Assembly: GCA_900754605.1 (NCBI GenBank)
Contig: CAAEDK010000132.1
Location: 1-28,070 of the forward strand
Length of the DNA stretch: 28,070 nt
From: an uncultured Oscillospiraceae bacterium
GTDB lineage: Bacteria; Bacillota_A; Clostridia; Oscillospirales; Oscillospiraceae
Direction: 5' to 3'
The notes below the pieces were generated by a model, which saw only the letters and a program-made list of their open reading frames with translations, had not been told where the DNA came from and searched no databases. Of the stretch, positions 15,831 to 23,475 are shown piece after piece (positions within the stretch are counted from its first letter, which is position 1; each line of letters starts with the position of its first letter). The position numbers and the translations under genes are program-made.

Positions 15831-16472
15831 ATGCGGATTCCAGAACATATTGGGATCATCCCGGACGGAAACAGGCGTTGGGCCAGGCAGGCGGGTCTTT
15901 CCAAAGAGATGGGCTATGCCCATGGGCTGGCACCGGGAGTGGAACTGCTCCGGCTGGCGCGGGACGCTGGAGTCCGGGAGATCACATATTACGGCTTTAC
16001 CACGGATAACTGTGGGCGGCCTCCAGAGCAGGTCCAGGCTTTTTCTGCGGCCTGTGTCCAGGCGGTGGAGCAGATCGCGTCGGAGCCTGTGTCCCTCCTG
16101 GTATTGGGAGATCGAAACTCCGCAGTATTTCCAAAAGCACTTTTGCCCTATGGGGAGCGGAGAGATCTGAACGGGGGAGGCATACGGGTAAATTTTTTGG
16201 TGAACTATGGCTGGGAGTGGGATTTCGCTGAACTGCGGACACCGGGCGGGAGCCGCAGGCGAATCTGCGAACAGCTCCGTTCCCACGATGTCTCCCGGGT
16301 AGACCTGGTGATCCGGTGGGGCGGGATGCGGCGACTGTCCGGCTTTTTGCCGGTCCAGTCGGTCTATGCAGATTTCTTTGTGGTAGACCGCCTCTGGCCC
16401 GACTTTCAGCCGGAGGATTTTGAACAGGCTCTCCAGTGGTACCAGAAGCAGGATGTGACCAGAGGCGGGTAG
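15831..16472 (+). CDS. Short, divergent undecaprenyl diphosphate synthase family cis-prenyltransferase
   Basis: Cis-prenyltransferases elongate farnesyl diphosphate with isopentenyl units; UppS makes the lipid carrier for wall synthesis. The hallmark start IPDGNRRWAR is present, with catalytic Asp about 12. Further matches are GLAPGVELL, YYGFTTDNCGRP (in place of the usual FSTENWxR), NYGWEWDFAEL (usual YGGR), and a C-terminal RWGGMRRLSGFLPVQ followed by DRLWPDF. At 213 residues it is shorter than normal (about 230-250), and several conserved positions differ. It may be a second, specialised prenyltransferase and not the essential uppS. I chose the ATG at 15831, which follows GGAGGAAGG; the frame is open further upstream to 15687. 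Stand-alone and divergent from the methyltransferase gene. Confidence 0.78.
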   Translation: MRIPEHIGIIPDGNRRWARQAGLSKEMGYAHGLAPGVELLRLARDAGVREITYYGFTTDNCGRPPEQVQAFSAACVQAVEQIASEPVSLLVLGDRNSAVFPKALLPYGERRDLNGGGIRVNFLVNYGWEWDFAELRTPGGSRRRICEQLRSHDVSRVDLVIRWGGMRRLSGFLPVQSVYADFFVVDRLWPDFQPEDFEQALQWYQKQDVTRGG

Positions 16473-16555
16473 CAATCTGCGGTCTAGGAATGATGCGAAA
16501 CACATTCCAGTTGATTGGTTTTGGTCCATTGGTTTCTGTTGATGCTCTGGGTATA

Positions 16556-16592
16556 TAAAAAATAGCCGGTGGAACAGCTCAGTTCCACCGGC
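16556..16592 (-). terminator. Intrinsic terminator of the SWIM-protein gene
   Basis: GCCGGTGGAAC (16565-16575) pairs perfectly with GTTCCACCGGC (16582-16592). Reading on the minus strand it is followed by TATTTTTT, a good U-tract. It lies about 70 bases after the stop at 16664 and may also affect the convergent prenyltransferase transcript. Confidence 0.8.
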
Positions 16593-16663
16593 CAAGTATG
16601 GCATCGATTCGAGTAAGCATTTCAATCCGGATATGTATTATATAAATGTGATCCTGTACCCAA

Positions 16664-17476
16664 TCAAAGTGAGAAACTTCCGGATTCCTTGCCGTTGATA
16701 GCATATGTGAACAGGATTCCTTTGGTTACCGCTGCGAAGTACCCGGAATTCTGATATTCGGAAGCATAGTTCTGATCAATCAGTTCCAGGATCTCGCGGA
16801 GTTGCAGTATGGCTGCAAATTCGTGTTTACAATTACAACTGCAAAAACAGTTGCAGGTCAAATGATGAATTTCTCCATGGTGGTACTCAAATTCGACTTC
16901 GTATGGGATCGTACCCTGTACAATCGCATAGCCGCGCTGCTCAGAGATTGAGATATACTTGACCCGGTTATCAATATAATACTCATGCCCACGGCGGGCA
17001 CTCTCATGTTTGATCTCCATGCCATTCAGGTCGTGGAGATTAAATGATGTATCATCGCCGCTGACGGAAAATATCTCATCGTCTTTGGTTGGTGCTCGGA
17101 ACCAGAGTGCCACCTTATCCTCTGGAATCGCATTGCGGTCAAATGTAATGAAATGTGAACCGGCCATAAAGAATTGGCCATGTACTGTTGTATCTGCCAA
17201 AGCGATAACACGCTTATAATCTGACAGCTTGATTTTAAAATTGTAGTTCACGTCAATGACGCGTCCCAACATTCCTTCCAGCTTCCCGTCAACGTACACC
17301 ATATCACCGCAATGCAGATCAAACTGGTCATTATAATAAGTCAGCGCCCTATTCCGGCTGGAAAAAAACACCTCTACGACTGACTTTCTTGGTGTTGTTG
17401 GCTGTTGTAATTTTTGCTGTGGCGTAAAGCATTCGTGAGTTGTATCACCAGCAGAAAAGCCTATCTTAAAAGCCAT
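16664..17476 (-). CDS. SWIM zinc-finger protein of unknown function
   Basis: A 270-residue soluble protein. The clearest feature is LTCNCFCSCNCKHEFAAIL at about 205-223, a SWIM-type zinc motif (CxC...CxH). SWIM domains bind DNA or protein and are found in MULE transposases, SWI2/SNF2 ATPases and bacterial accessory proteins. Residues about 33-75 (VEVFFSSRNRALTYYNDQFDLHCGDMVYVDGK) look like a small beta-barrel similar to the N-terminal region of PSP1 or PriA-like proteins, followed by a basic stretch. No nuclease or ATPase motif. AAGGAGG supports the ATG at 17476. Composition is AT-richer than the core genes around it. It lies at the 3' end of a minus-strand group with the EF-hand protein and exonuclease, but gaps of about 200 bases separate them, so co-transcription is uncertain. 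Confidence 0.75.
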   Translation of the reverse strand: MAFKIGFSAGDTTHECFTPQQKLQQPTTPRKSVVEVFFSSRNRALTYYNDQFDLHCGDMVYVDGKLEGMLGRVIDVNYNFKIKLSDYKRVIALADTTVHGQFFMAGSHFITFDRNAIPEDKVALWFRAPTKDDEIFSVSGDDTSFNLHDLNGMEIKHESARRGHEYYIDNRVKYISISEQRGYAIVQGTIPYEVEFEYHHGEIHHLTCNCFCSCNCKHEFAAILQLREILELIDQNYASEYQNSGYFAAVTKGILFTYAINGKESGSFSL

Positions 17477-17548
17477 CTTCGTATACCTCCTTCATTCACT
17501 GTCTTGATTGATGGTGCCATGTTACCGTAATACCTGGTTGAGGATCAT

Positions 17549-17591
17549 CTCGATTTATCTATGCCTAAATCAGATGATAGATGAGATCGAG
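17549..17591. repeat. Imperfect inverted repeat upstream of the SWIM gene
   Basis: CTCGATTTATCTAT (17549-17562) pairs with ATAGATGAGATCGAG (17577-17591) with one unpaired base. It is centred about 95 bases upstream of the SWIM start codon and about 110 bases after the EF-hand gene stop. It could be an operator, a processing site or a weak terminator; no U-tract follows on either strand. Confidence 0.4.
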
Positions 17592-17679
17592 TAGAGGATT
17601 TGATGACATGGCCGAATATCTGCCGTTGAAAACCTTTCTCCCTATTAGTGCCGCCAGATGGACGTAAAAGTGCCTTGTG

Positions 17680-18096
17680 TTATTCATCCAGCAGGTCTTT
17701 TAAGTCGGAGATCACGTATTCCAACTGCTCTCGTCCTTCTTCCCATGCATCGTAGGAAGCGCTGAGTATATCATCCGGTTCCTCACATTCCCAGTCAAAG
17801 AGCTTCCGTTCTAAATCGGTCAGTTTTGCACGGATGACAGCATCACGTGCGTCCTCATAGTCACTGACATCAAAATTAATAATCTCAGAGAGAGCTGTAC
17901 GTATTGTGCGCTCCATCTGCGCATCCTCCTCTTCCTCAGCTTCTTCCTCCTCCAATTCTCTGAGAAATCGTTCTTCCTCCTCCACAGCATCAGCAACTGA
18001 TGCTGCCATACTGAACACAAGGAGCTTTTCGCAGAAATCAATTTCACCATCATGATTGAAATCAAATAATGTTTCCCAAAAGCCCACTGAATCCAC
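17680..18096 (-). CDS. Acidic protein with one canonical EF-hand calcium-binding loop
   Basis: A 138-residue, strongly acidic protein. Residues 12-23, DFNHDGEIDFCE, form a textbook EF-hand loop with Asp/Asn/Asp at positions 1, 3 and 5, Gly at 6, Ile at 8, Asp at 9 and Glu at 12. Flanking segments are amphipathic. A Glu-rich run (about 40-55, EEEERFLRELEEEEAEEEED) is predicted helix or coiled coil. The rest is acidic helices (DLERKLFDWECEEPDD). No signal peptide, so calcium sensing or metal buffering in the cytoplasm is inferred. The start is unsure: the GTG at 18096 sits only 2 bases from AAAGG, whereas the GTG at codon 4 has 11-base spacing. Function unknown; neighbours are the SWIM and exonuclease genes. 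Confidence 0.68.
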   Translation of the reverse strand: MDSVGFWETLFDFNHDGEIDFCEKLLVFSMAASVADAVEEEERFLRELEEEEAEEEEDAQMERTIRTALSEIINFDVSDYEDARDAVIRAKLTDLERKLFDWECEEPDDILSASYDAWEEGREQLEYVISDLKDLLDE

Positions 18097-18307
18097 ATCC
18101 TTTCCAGCATTCCAAGTTTTCTATGTGAATGTACCGAAAGTATACAAAATAAACTGTCCCATTATCGGTGCTCAATCAGGTAATCGATTCATTGCCATTA
18201 AAGGGTAGCATCAAGAGGAAGTTCGGGGAAAAGTTGGTAAGAGACTGCGTGGAAGAAAGCACAATAACGATTAGGACAAACGTATGGATTCACCCATTTT
18301 AAATAAG

Positions 18308-19228
18308 TTAATAGGAATACACAGGGATGACGTATTTACTCCACGCATCAGCCTGTTCTGCGCAGTACTGGTAGTCTGCCTTCAGTGCATCCGTCAGTTC
18401 GTATACAAAACGCTTAACAATGACGCGATCATTGGAAAGAGACCGGAATTTGAGTTTGATCAGGTATTCCTCACCATCACAGCATCGACCTAGCGATAGA
18501 AGCATAGTACCAGTTTTTCGGATCCAGTTCTCTCCCCATATAATCTCTCCGCAGTGCGGGCACTCAAAAGAAACAACGTAGTCATCGCTGAGGGCATCAG
18601 CAATATCGGCATACGGTTCCTCAAATTCATAACTTTCAACGATGCCATTTTTGTGTTCAACGATCTCCCTATATTCCTGAAGGCCCTTAACCAGATCCAA
18701 ATGGCTGCAAATTAAAGTCGTGCTCTTGGCGTCGTTCAGTGCATCGTGTGCCTCGTAAGCCGTCTCTTTTACGTATGCCAGGGCTTTTGTCAGGCCGTAT
18801 TGCTTCGTGTTGTGAGAGATCTGTTCGGCAAAGATATTCTGGAGATTGAAGCAGGGAGGCATGAAACTGGTGTCCATATTGTATAGTTCCATATTCTTTC
18901 GAAGGATGCGAAGATCCTCGGTGCCCCAGATTAGGAATACAAAATCAGTGCCGCACCAATCACAGAACGCATCAAAAACAGAGGGAAAAGGCTGCCCTGT
19001 TCGCAGATCGCTACTTGACAACTTGGTGATTTCTGCCACCTTTGGGTGGATCTCAGTATAGTATTGAGGGGCGATTCGGCGACTAAAGGAGTCCACAACA
19101 TTAAAATCTTGGTTGAGTTTTACAGCGCCAATCTGAATGATCTCGCCGGTCAAGAATACGGGGTGTTTGATCATTTTGGAGTACGTGGCAGCTTGATTCC
19201 ATTCCATATCCATCACAACATAGTCCAT
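18308..19228 (-). CDS. DEDDh 3'-5' exonuclease with C-terminal Cys-rich domain
   Basis: A 306-residue DnaQ-like exonuclease. The catalytic set is complete: Exo I D7 and E9 in VVMDMEWN, Exo II D105 in WGTEDLRIL, and Exo III H161 and D166 in AHDALNDAK. Such enzymes trim 3' ends of DNA or RNA using two metals. After the exonuclease core (about 1-180) comes an extra domain of about 120 residues with CPHCGEIIW near 230 and GRCCDGEE near 252, probably a zinc ribbon for substrate or partner binding. I chose the ATG at 19228 (MDYVVMDMEW) because AGAAGGAG lies just upstream; an earlier frame to 19276 is less likely. It has AT-richer composition like the SWIM and EF-hand genes downstream. Confidence 0.85.
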   Translation of the reverse strand: MDYVVMDMEWNQAATYSKMIKHPVFLTGEIIQIGAVKLNQDFNVVDSFSRRIAPQYYTEIHPKVAEITKLSSSDLRTGQPFPSVFDAFCDWCGTDFVFLIWGTEDLRILRKNMELYNMDTSFMPPCFNLQNIFAEQISHNTKQYGLTKALAYVKETAYEAHDALNDAKSTTLICSHLDLVKGLQEYREIVEHKNGIVESYEFEEPYADIADALSDDYVVSFECPHCGEIIWGENWIRKTGTMLLSLGRCCDGEEYLIKLKFRSLSNDRVIVKRFVYELTDALKADYQYCAEQADAWSKYVIPVYSY

Positions 19229-19346
19229 AGTAGCAACTCCTTCTATCTTTCCGTTGTACGAATCATACTCGGGCAAGTGTCCGAAAGAACGGACAGAGTT
19301 GCAAAGAAAATTTGAGCATCTATATCAGATCGACTAAGATCTCTTT

Positions 19347-19375
19347 ACAGCCTGTGGCTGTGCAGCAGTTTTTTT
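19347..19375 (+). terminator. Weak terminator-like hairpin
   Basis: ACAGCC/GGCTGT (19347-19361, loop TGT) is followed after 7 bases by seven T residues (19369-19375). No plus-strand gene ends nearby, so it may stop readthrough before ychF or be a remnant. Confidence 0.3.
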
Positions 19376-19449
19376 GTAGTCATCATAAACTCAGAAAAGT
19401 GCATTTCACATATTATTGAATAAAATCGGAATTTGATGGGATTGTACCC

Positions 19450-19478
19450 TTGAGAAACAGAAAAGGCTATGTTACAAT
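19450..19478 (+). promoter_or_regulatory. Promoter of ychF
   Basis: TTGAGA (19450-19455) and TACAAT (19473-19478) are separated by 17 bases. The leader of about 130 nt contains a stable AGTCCGC/GCGGACT hairpin (near 19494-19514), which could be an RNA control element. Confidence 0.7.
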
Positions 19479-19616
19479 GAGATTTACTGTATGAGTCCGC
19501 ACCAAGGGGCGGACTGAGGACTGGCAGATGGCTGAGTGACAAGGCTTAGGATAATCAAGCCGATTGAATTGGCGGGAAGCCAGACACCCTGGAAAACAAA
19601 GGAGATATCGAAAACT

Positions 19617-20705
19617 ATGAAATTAGGTATCGTGGGTCTGCCCAACGTGGGCAAGAGCACCCTGTTCAACGCCATCACCAACGCCGGCGCGGAAAGCGCA
19701 AACTATCCCTTCTGCACCATCGACCCGAACGTAGGAATGGTAGCTGTTCCCGACTACCGGCTGGACAAGCTGTCCGAGATGTACCACCCGAAAAAAACCA
19801 CTCCGGCGGTCATTGAGTTCGTGGATATTGCCGGTCTGGTGAAGGGAGCCAGCAAGGGCGAGGGCCTGGGCAACAAGTTTTTGGGCAACATCCGCATGAC
19901 CGATGCTATTGTCCATGTGGTGCGCTGTTTTGATGATGACAATGTGATCCATGTAGAGGGCTCCACCGATCCTATCCGGGACATCGACACCATTGACTTG
20001 GAGTTGGTGATGGCCGATTTGGAGATGGTGGAGCGCCGCATCGATAAGGCGAAAAAGGCCGCCAAAGGGGACAAGAAGTTCCTTCAGGAAGCTTCCGACT
20101 TTGAGGGACTGCGGGACTGGCTCAATGACGGTAAATCCGCCCGCTCCTATGAGGAGGTAGACATTGCTGCGGAGTACCCCGACTGTGAGCTGCTGTCCCT
20201 TAAGCCGGTGATCTATGCCGCTAACCTGGATGAGGATGGCTTCGCCGATCCGGAGAGCGTTGGTTATTATAAGCAGGTGGAGCAGCGGGCCAAGGAGCAG
20301 GGCGCCCAGGTCATCCCGGTATGCGCCAAGCTGGAGGCAGAGATCGCCGAACTGGATGGCGAGGAGAAGAAAATGTTCCTGGACGACCTGGGTGTGGCAG
20401 AATCCGGCCTGGACCGGCTGGTGAAGGCCAGCTATACCCTGCTGGGGCTGATTTCCTACCTTACCTCCGGCGAGGATGAGTGCCGGGCCTGGACCATTAC
20501 AAAGGGGACTAAGGCTCCGCAGGCTGCTGGCAAGATCCACTCTGACTTTGAGCGGGGCTTTATCCGGGCTGAGGTGGTGTCCTATGAAGATCTAATGGCC
20601 TGCGGCACTATGGCTGCCGCCCGGGAAAAGGGCCTGATCCGCTCCGAGGGTAAGGAATATGTAGTCCAGGATGGTGATATCATCCTGTTCCGCTTTAATG
20701 TGTAA
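19617..20705 (+). CDS. ychF: Redox-regulated ATPase YchF
   Basis: A 362-residue Obg-family P-loop NTPase, equal in length to E. coli YchF. The P-loop is GLPNVGKST (7-15), the G3-type region is [20 protein letters not shown], and the fourth motif is NLDE where GTPases have NKxD, which explains the family's preference for ATP. A coiled-coil segment (about 130-190) and the C-terminal TGS domain ([30 protein letters not shown]) complete the standard layout. It associates with ribosomes and acts in stress responses. I chose the ATG at 19617 ([10 protein letters not shown]), preceded by AAAGGAGAT. Single gene with its own promoter. Confidence 0.97.
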   Translation: MKLGIVGLPNVGKSTLFNAITNAGAESANYPFCTIDPNVGMVAVPDYRLDKLSEMYHPKKTTPAVIEFVDIAGLVKGASKGEGLGNKFLGNIRMTDAIVHVVRCFDDDNVIHVEGSTDPIRDIDTIDLELVMADLEMVERRIDKAKKAAKGDKKFLQEASDFEGLRDWLNDGKSARSYEEVDIAAEYPDCELLSLKPVIYAANLDEDGFADPESVGYYKQVEQRAKEQGAQVIPVCAKLEAEIAELDGEEKKMFLDDLGVAESGLDRLVKASYTLLGLISYLTSGEDECRAWTITKGTKAPQAAGKIHSDFERGFIRAEVVSYEDLMACGTMAAAREKGLIRSEGKEYVVQDGDIILFRFNV

Positions 20706-20823
20706 GGGATCCTCTTATCGCCGGAAAACAGAAAACATCTGTCTGGATCATATAGGAGCGAAGCGACCTGCATTTTGGTGCATCAGTTCCATGTAGAATG
20801 AATGAGAAAAATACATAAAATGA
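20706..20823. other. Short intergenic region after ychF
   Basis: Holds only weak pairings (ACAGA/TCTGT near 20730-20745). No convincing terminator for ychF was found. Confidence 0.4.
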
Positions 20824-20852
20824 TTGCAATTTCCATGGGAATCATGTACACT
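20824..20852 (+). promoter_or_regulatory. Promoter of the 56-residue membrane peptide gene
   Basis: TTGCAA (20824-20829) and TACACT (20847-20852) are separated by 17 bases, about 30 bases upstream of the start codon. Confidence 0.65.
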
Positions 20853-20887
20853 ATGGACAACTGAAGAAGATGAAGGAGGTTCTATCT

Positions 20888-21058
20888 ATGAAAGTTGCGC
20901 GTTTTGTGCTGAAGATCGTAGCGATGTCTCTGGCAGCAGCGGCAGCAGTTTGCGCTGTGATTGCCTATTGGGATAAGCTGAGCGAGTTGGGCAGCTGCGC
21001 CAAGGCTCGGATCCAGCAGAGAGCCTGCTCCTCAGAGTATGAGGATTACGAGGAGTAA
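20888..21058 (+). CDS. Small single-span membrane protein, unknown function
   Basis: A 56-residue protein: a short basic N-terminus (MKVARFVLK), one Ala-rich transmembrane helix (about 9-28), then a hydrophilic tail with two Cys and an acidic end (EYEDYEE). AAGGAGG lies 8 bases before the ATG at 20888. It has its own promoter and its own strong terminator, so it is a deliberate gene and not a chance frame. It could also be read as a membrane-anchored regulator or a secretion-signal-bearing peptide, but no cleavage site is clear. I do not recognise a named family. Confidence 0.75.
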   Translation: MKVARFVLKIVAMSLAAAAAVCAVIAYWDKLSELGSCAKARIQQRACSSEYEDYEE

Positions 21059-21082
21059 GCTGCAAAGAAAAGCTAGAAAATG

Positions 21083-21118
21083 GCCCCCCGGTACGGACGT
21101 AGGTTGGTACCGGGGGGC
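21083..21118 (+). terminator. Terminator of the small membrane protein gene
   Basis: GCCCCCCGGTAC (21083-21094) pairs perfectly with GTACCGGGGGGC (21107-21118) around a 12-nt loop, followed by TTGTGCATTTTT. It lies 25 bases after the stop. Confidence 0.8.
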
Positions 21119-21282
21119 TTGTGCATTTTTCTCAGGGATGATTGGGCAGAAAAACAACTTGAGATTGGAGAAATTGCACATATTTTTTATAAAAATGATG
21201 GAAAAGGTGTTCATACAGCTGATAAATTGGCGAAAAATATCCTAACCACAACTAAATAACTGTGGCTACTACAATATTTTAC

Positions 21283-21311
21283 TTGACAACATGAAAGCTA
21301 TATAGTACATT
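21283..21311 (+). promoter_or_regulatory. Promoter of the DUF3870-amidohydrolase-permease unit
   Basis: A perfect TTGACA (21283-21288) and TACATT (21306-21311) are separated by 17 bases. The start codon at 21348 follows after about 36 bases. Confidence 0.75.
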
Positions 21312-21347
21312 ATATTCAAATCAATGCAGAAGAGGAGGGAAAATGGC

Positions 21348-21695
21348 GTGGGCCAATGGCTTCCAGGAAAGCATATCTGCGTCGTCGGGACGGCCAGACC
21401 GGAACAACGGAATCCAATCTATCTGACCCACGAGTTGATCGTGTTGATCCTTGTGGTGGAACGGGAGACTGGAGAAATCGTAGGATGTGACATCAATATG
21501 GTCTGCTCCCTGACGCGTGAATTTATCAAGTCGATATTTGAGGGGAAAAATCTGATTCAAGACATGGAAGAAATTCGGGAGTGCATCCAGGAAAATTATT
21601 TTGGTGCCTCCGCCAAGACGCTGGTTATGGCGGCCAGATCGGCACGAATGAAGTTGCTGGACTGTCTTGAAAACAGGAAAACTGAACATCAGTAG
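21348..21695 (+). CDS. DUF3870 domain-containing protein
   Basis: A 115-residue protein matching the DUF3870 pattern: an N-terminal strand HICVVGTARPEQ, LIVLILVVERETGEIVGCDINMVCSLTREFIKSIFEG, then GASAKTLVMAARSARMKL. The family has no known reaction; members often lie beside amidohydrolase and transporter genes, as here. I chose the GTG at 21348 (reading MGQWLPGKHICVVG) because AGGAGG lies about 10 bases upstream; the in-frame ATG at 21324 lies before that ribosome binding site. It heads a unit with the D-aminoacylase-type gene and a permease, with a terminator-like element between it and the next gene. Confidence 0.78.
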   Translation: MGQWLPGKHICVVGTARPEQRNPIYLTHELIVLILVVERETGEIVGCDINMVCSLTREFIKSIFEGKNLIQDMEEIRECIQENYFGASAKTLVMAARSARMKLLDCLENRKTEHQ

Positions 21696-21749
21696 TTTAC
21701 TATGGGGTTGGAAGTTGACTTGTCCTTTTGACTCATTCAGTAGTGGGAC

Positions 21750-21800
21750 GCACTGGTCTTGACGGATCACCAGATCCGGCGGGATACAGTGCCTTTTTTT
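21750..21800 (+). terminator. Terminator or attenuator between the DUF3870 and amidohydrolase genes
   Basis: An outer stem GCACTG (21750-21755) with CAGTGC (21787-21792) encloses an inner GGATC/GATCC hairpin (21764-21777, loop ACCA) and runs into seven T residues (21794-21800). It ends only 14 bases before the ribosome binding site of the next gene, a placement typical of polarity control. Confidence 0.65.
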
Positions 21801-21829
21801 ATGAAAATTCGAAGAGGAGGCTGCTGTTG

Positions 21830-23419
21830 ATGTATGATTTCATTCTAAAAAATGGTCTTGTGGTAGATGGAAGCCGGGCAAAGCCTTATCGGGCAGACAT
21901 CGGTATCCAGAATGGCCGGGTTGCCAAAATTGCTGCTCAGGTGACCGAGACGGCGAAGACGGTGCTGGATGCAGCGGGATTGGTGGTAACACCGGGTTTT
22001 ATTGATATACATAGCCACTCTGATGCCTGCCCGCTGGTGGATTATACCACGGAGAGTAAGCTGTATCAGGGTGTTACGACTGAGATGACAGGAAATTGTG
22101 GGATTTCTATACTGCCTAATACACCAGAGTGCTGGAACTCCAATCAGGAGTATTTTTTCAATCAGCTGGAATTGCCGACTGGTCAGTTATCGCTGGAAGG
22201 GATTTATGATCTGAATGATTATTCCAGAGCTGTGACGGCTCACGGCTGTACAGGGAACTATGGGCAGCTCATTGGACATGGTACCTTGAGGGGCGCGGTG
22301 ATGGGGTTTGTGGATCGGGATCCGACGCCGGAGGAGATGGAGCGGCTGAAGGCTCTCCTGCGGCGGGAACTGGAGGCCGGCGCCTTTGGAATGTCTCTGG
22401 GGCTGATCTATCCGCCCAGTTCGTTCTGTAAAACAGAGGAACTGGTAGAACTGGCCAAGGTTCTGAAGGAATATGATGCACTGCTGACGGTGCACATGAG
22501 AAGTGAGGGGCCAAGAATTTTCCAGGCGGTGGATGAGATGTTGGACATCACACGGCGTTCTGGAGTTCATCTTCAGATTTCCCATTTGAAATTGATGGGG
22601 AAGCCTCAATGGGGGCGTGCAGATGAACTGCTGGCAAAGATCCAGGCGGCCCGGGATGAGGGACTGACCATCACCTGTGATCAGTACCCATACACAGCGA
22701 CTTCGACCTCTATGACGGCACTGCTGCCGCACTGGGCCCATGACGGCGGTGTTCCGGCGCTGATCCAGCGGCTGAAGGAGCCGACCCAGAAGTTGAAGGA
22801 TGAGACCGGAGAAGAAATGGAAAACCGGGGAGGTCCTGCCAGCATCCTGGTCTCCAGTACCCACGGATATCATCCGGAATGGGAAGGTAAAACAGTGGAG
22901 CAGTTGTCTCAGGAATTTCAGATGGATCCAGTGGATACTGTGATCCAGGTTTTGGAACAGTGTGACAGTTCAGTAGCCTGCATCTATTTTTGTATCAATG
23001 AGGCAGATATGCTCCGCATCATGTCGGATATGAATATCTGCGTGGGGAGTGATGGCTACAACTTTTCCTATGACCGAACCATTACCTGTACAGATCCACA
23101 CCCGCGCAGCTTTGGCACCTTCCCGAGGTTCCTCCGACTGGTGCGGGAGCATGAACTGATGCCGCTGGAGGATGCTGTGTATAAGATTACCGGACTGCCG
23201 GCTCAGATTCTGGGCCTGACAGATCGGGGGATTCTGAGGGAGGGCGCGGTAGCTGATATTACTGTGTTCGATCCTGAGGCCATACGGGACTGTTCTGAAT
23301 TTACGGATTCAGTGAAGAAGCCAGAGGGAATCCGCTATGTACTGGTGGGAGGCAATGTGGTTTTGCAGAATGGAATTTCAACAGGAAGTAGAACGGGAGG
23401 TGTGCTGAAAAAAAGGTAA
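21830..23419 (+). CDS. N-acyl-D-amino-acid deacylase (D-aminoacylase family amidohydrolase)
   Basis: A 529-residue amidohydrolase-superfamily metalloenzyme predicted to release D-amino acids from N-acyl derivatives. The family signatures are present: GFIDIHSHSD (H61, H63), TGNCGIS (C90, the unusual Cys zinc ligand of D-aminoacylases), HMRSEG (H222), QISHLK (H252) and VGSDG (D408, general base). GAFGMSLGLIYPP and CDQYPYTATSTS are also typical. The C-terminal strands (ADITVFDPEAIRD) close the small beta domain. GAGGAGG lies 9 bases before the ATG at 21830. The substrate side chain cannot be read from sequence. With the downstream permease it suggests uptake and use of acylated D-amino acids, for example from peptidoglycan turnover or food. 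Confidence 0.9.
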   Translation: MYDFILKNGLVVDGSRAKPYRADIGIQNGRVAKIAAQVTETAKTVLDAAGLVVTPGFIDIHSHSDACPLVDYTTESKLYQGVTTEMTGNCGISILPNTPECWNSNQEYFFNQLELPTGQLSLEGIYDLNDYSRAVTAHGCTGNYGQLIGHGTLRGAVMGFVDRDPTPEEMERLKALLRRELEAGAFGMSLGLIYPPSSFCKTEELVELAKVLKEYDALLTVHMRSEGPRIFQAVDEMLDITRRSGVHLQISHLKLMGKPQWGRADELLAKIQAARDEGLTITCDQYPYTATSTSMTALLPHWAHDGGVPALIQRLKEPTQKLKDETGEEMENRGGPASILVSSTHGYHPEWEGKTVEQLSQEFQMDPVDTVIQVLEQCDSSVACIYFCINEADMLRIMSDMNICVGSDGYNFSYDRTITCTDPHPRSFGTFPRFLRLVREHELMPLEDAVYKITGLPAQILGLTDRGILREGAVADITVFDPEAIRDCSEFTDSVKKPEGIRYVLVGGNVVLQNGISTGSRTGGVLKKR

Positions 23420-23475
23420 GGCGGACCTGTTTGGGAGATCAAATGTGATCCAAATACAGAAGGGAGAAAACAAGT

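Noticed and set aside
15756..16625. 289-codon minus-strand open frame opposite the prenyltransferase gene
   Set aside because: The plus strand carries the conserved cis-prenyltransferase motifs; the reverse product has no recognisable domain.
19623..20540. 305-codon minus-strand open frame opposite ychF
   Set aside because: Antisense to a full-length, unmistakable YchF; no ribosome binding site.
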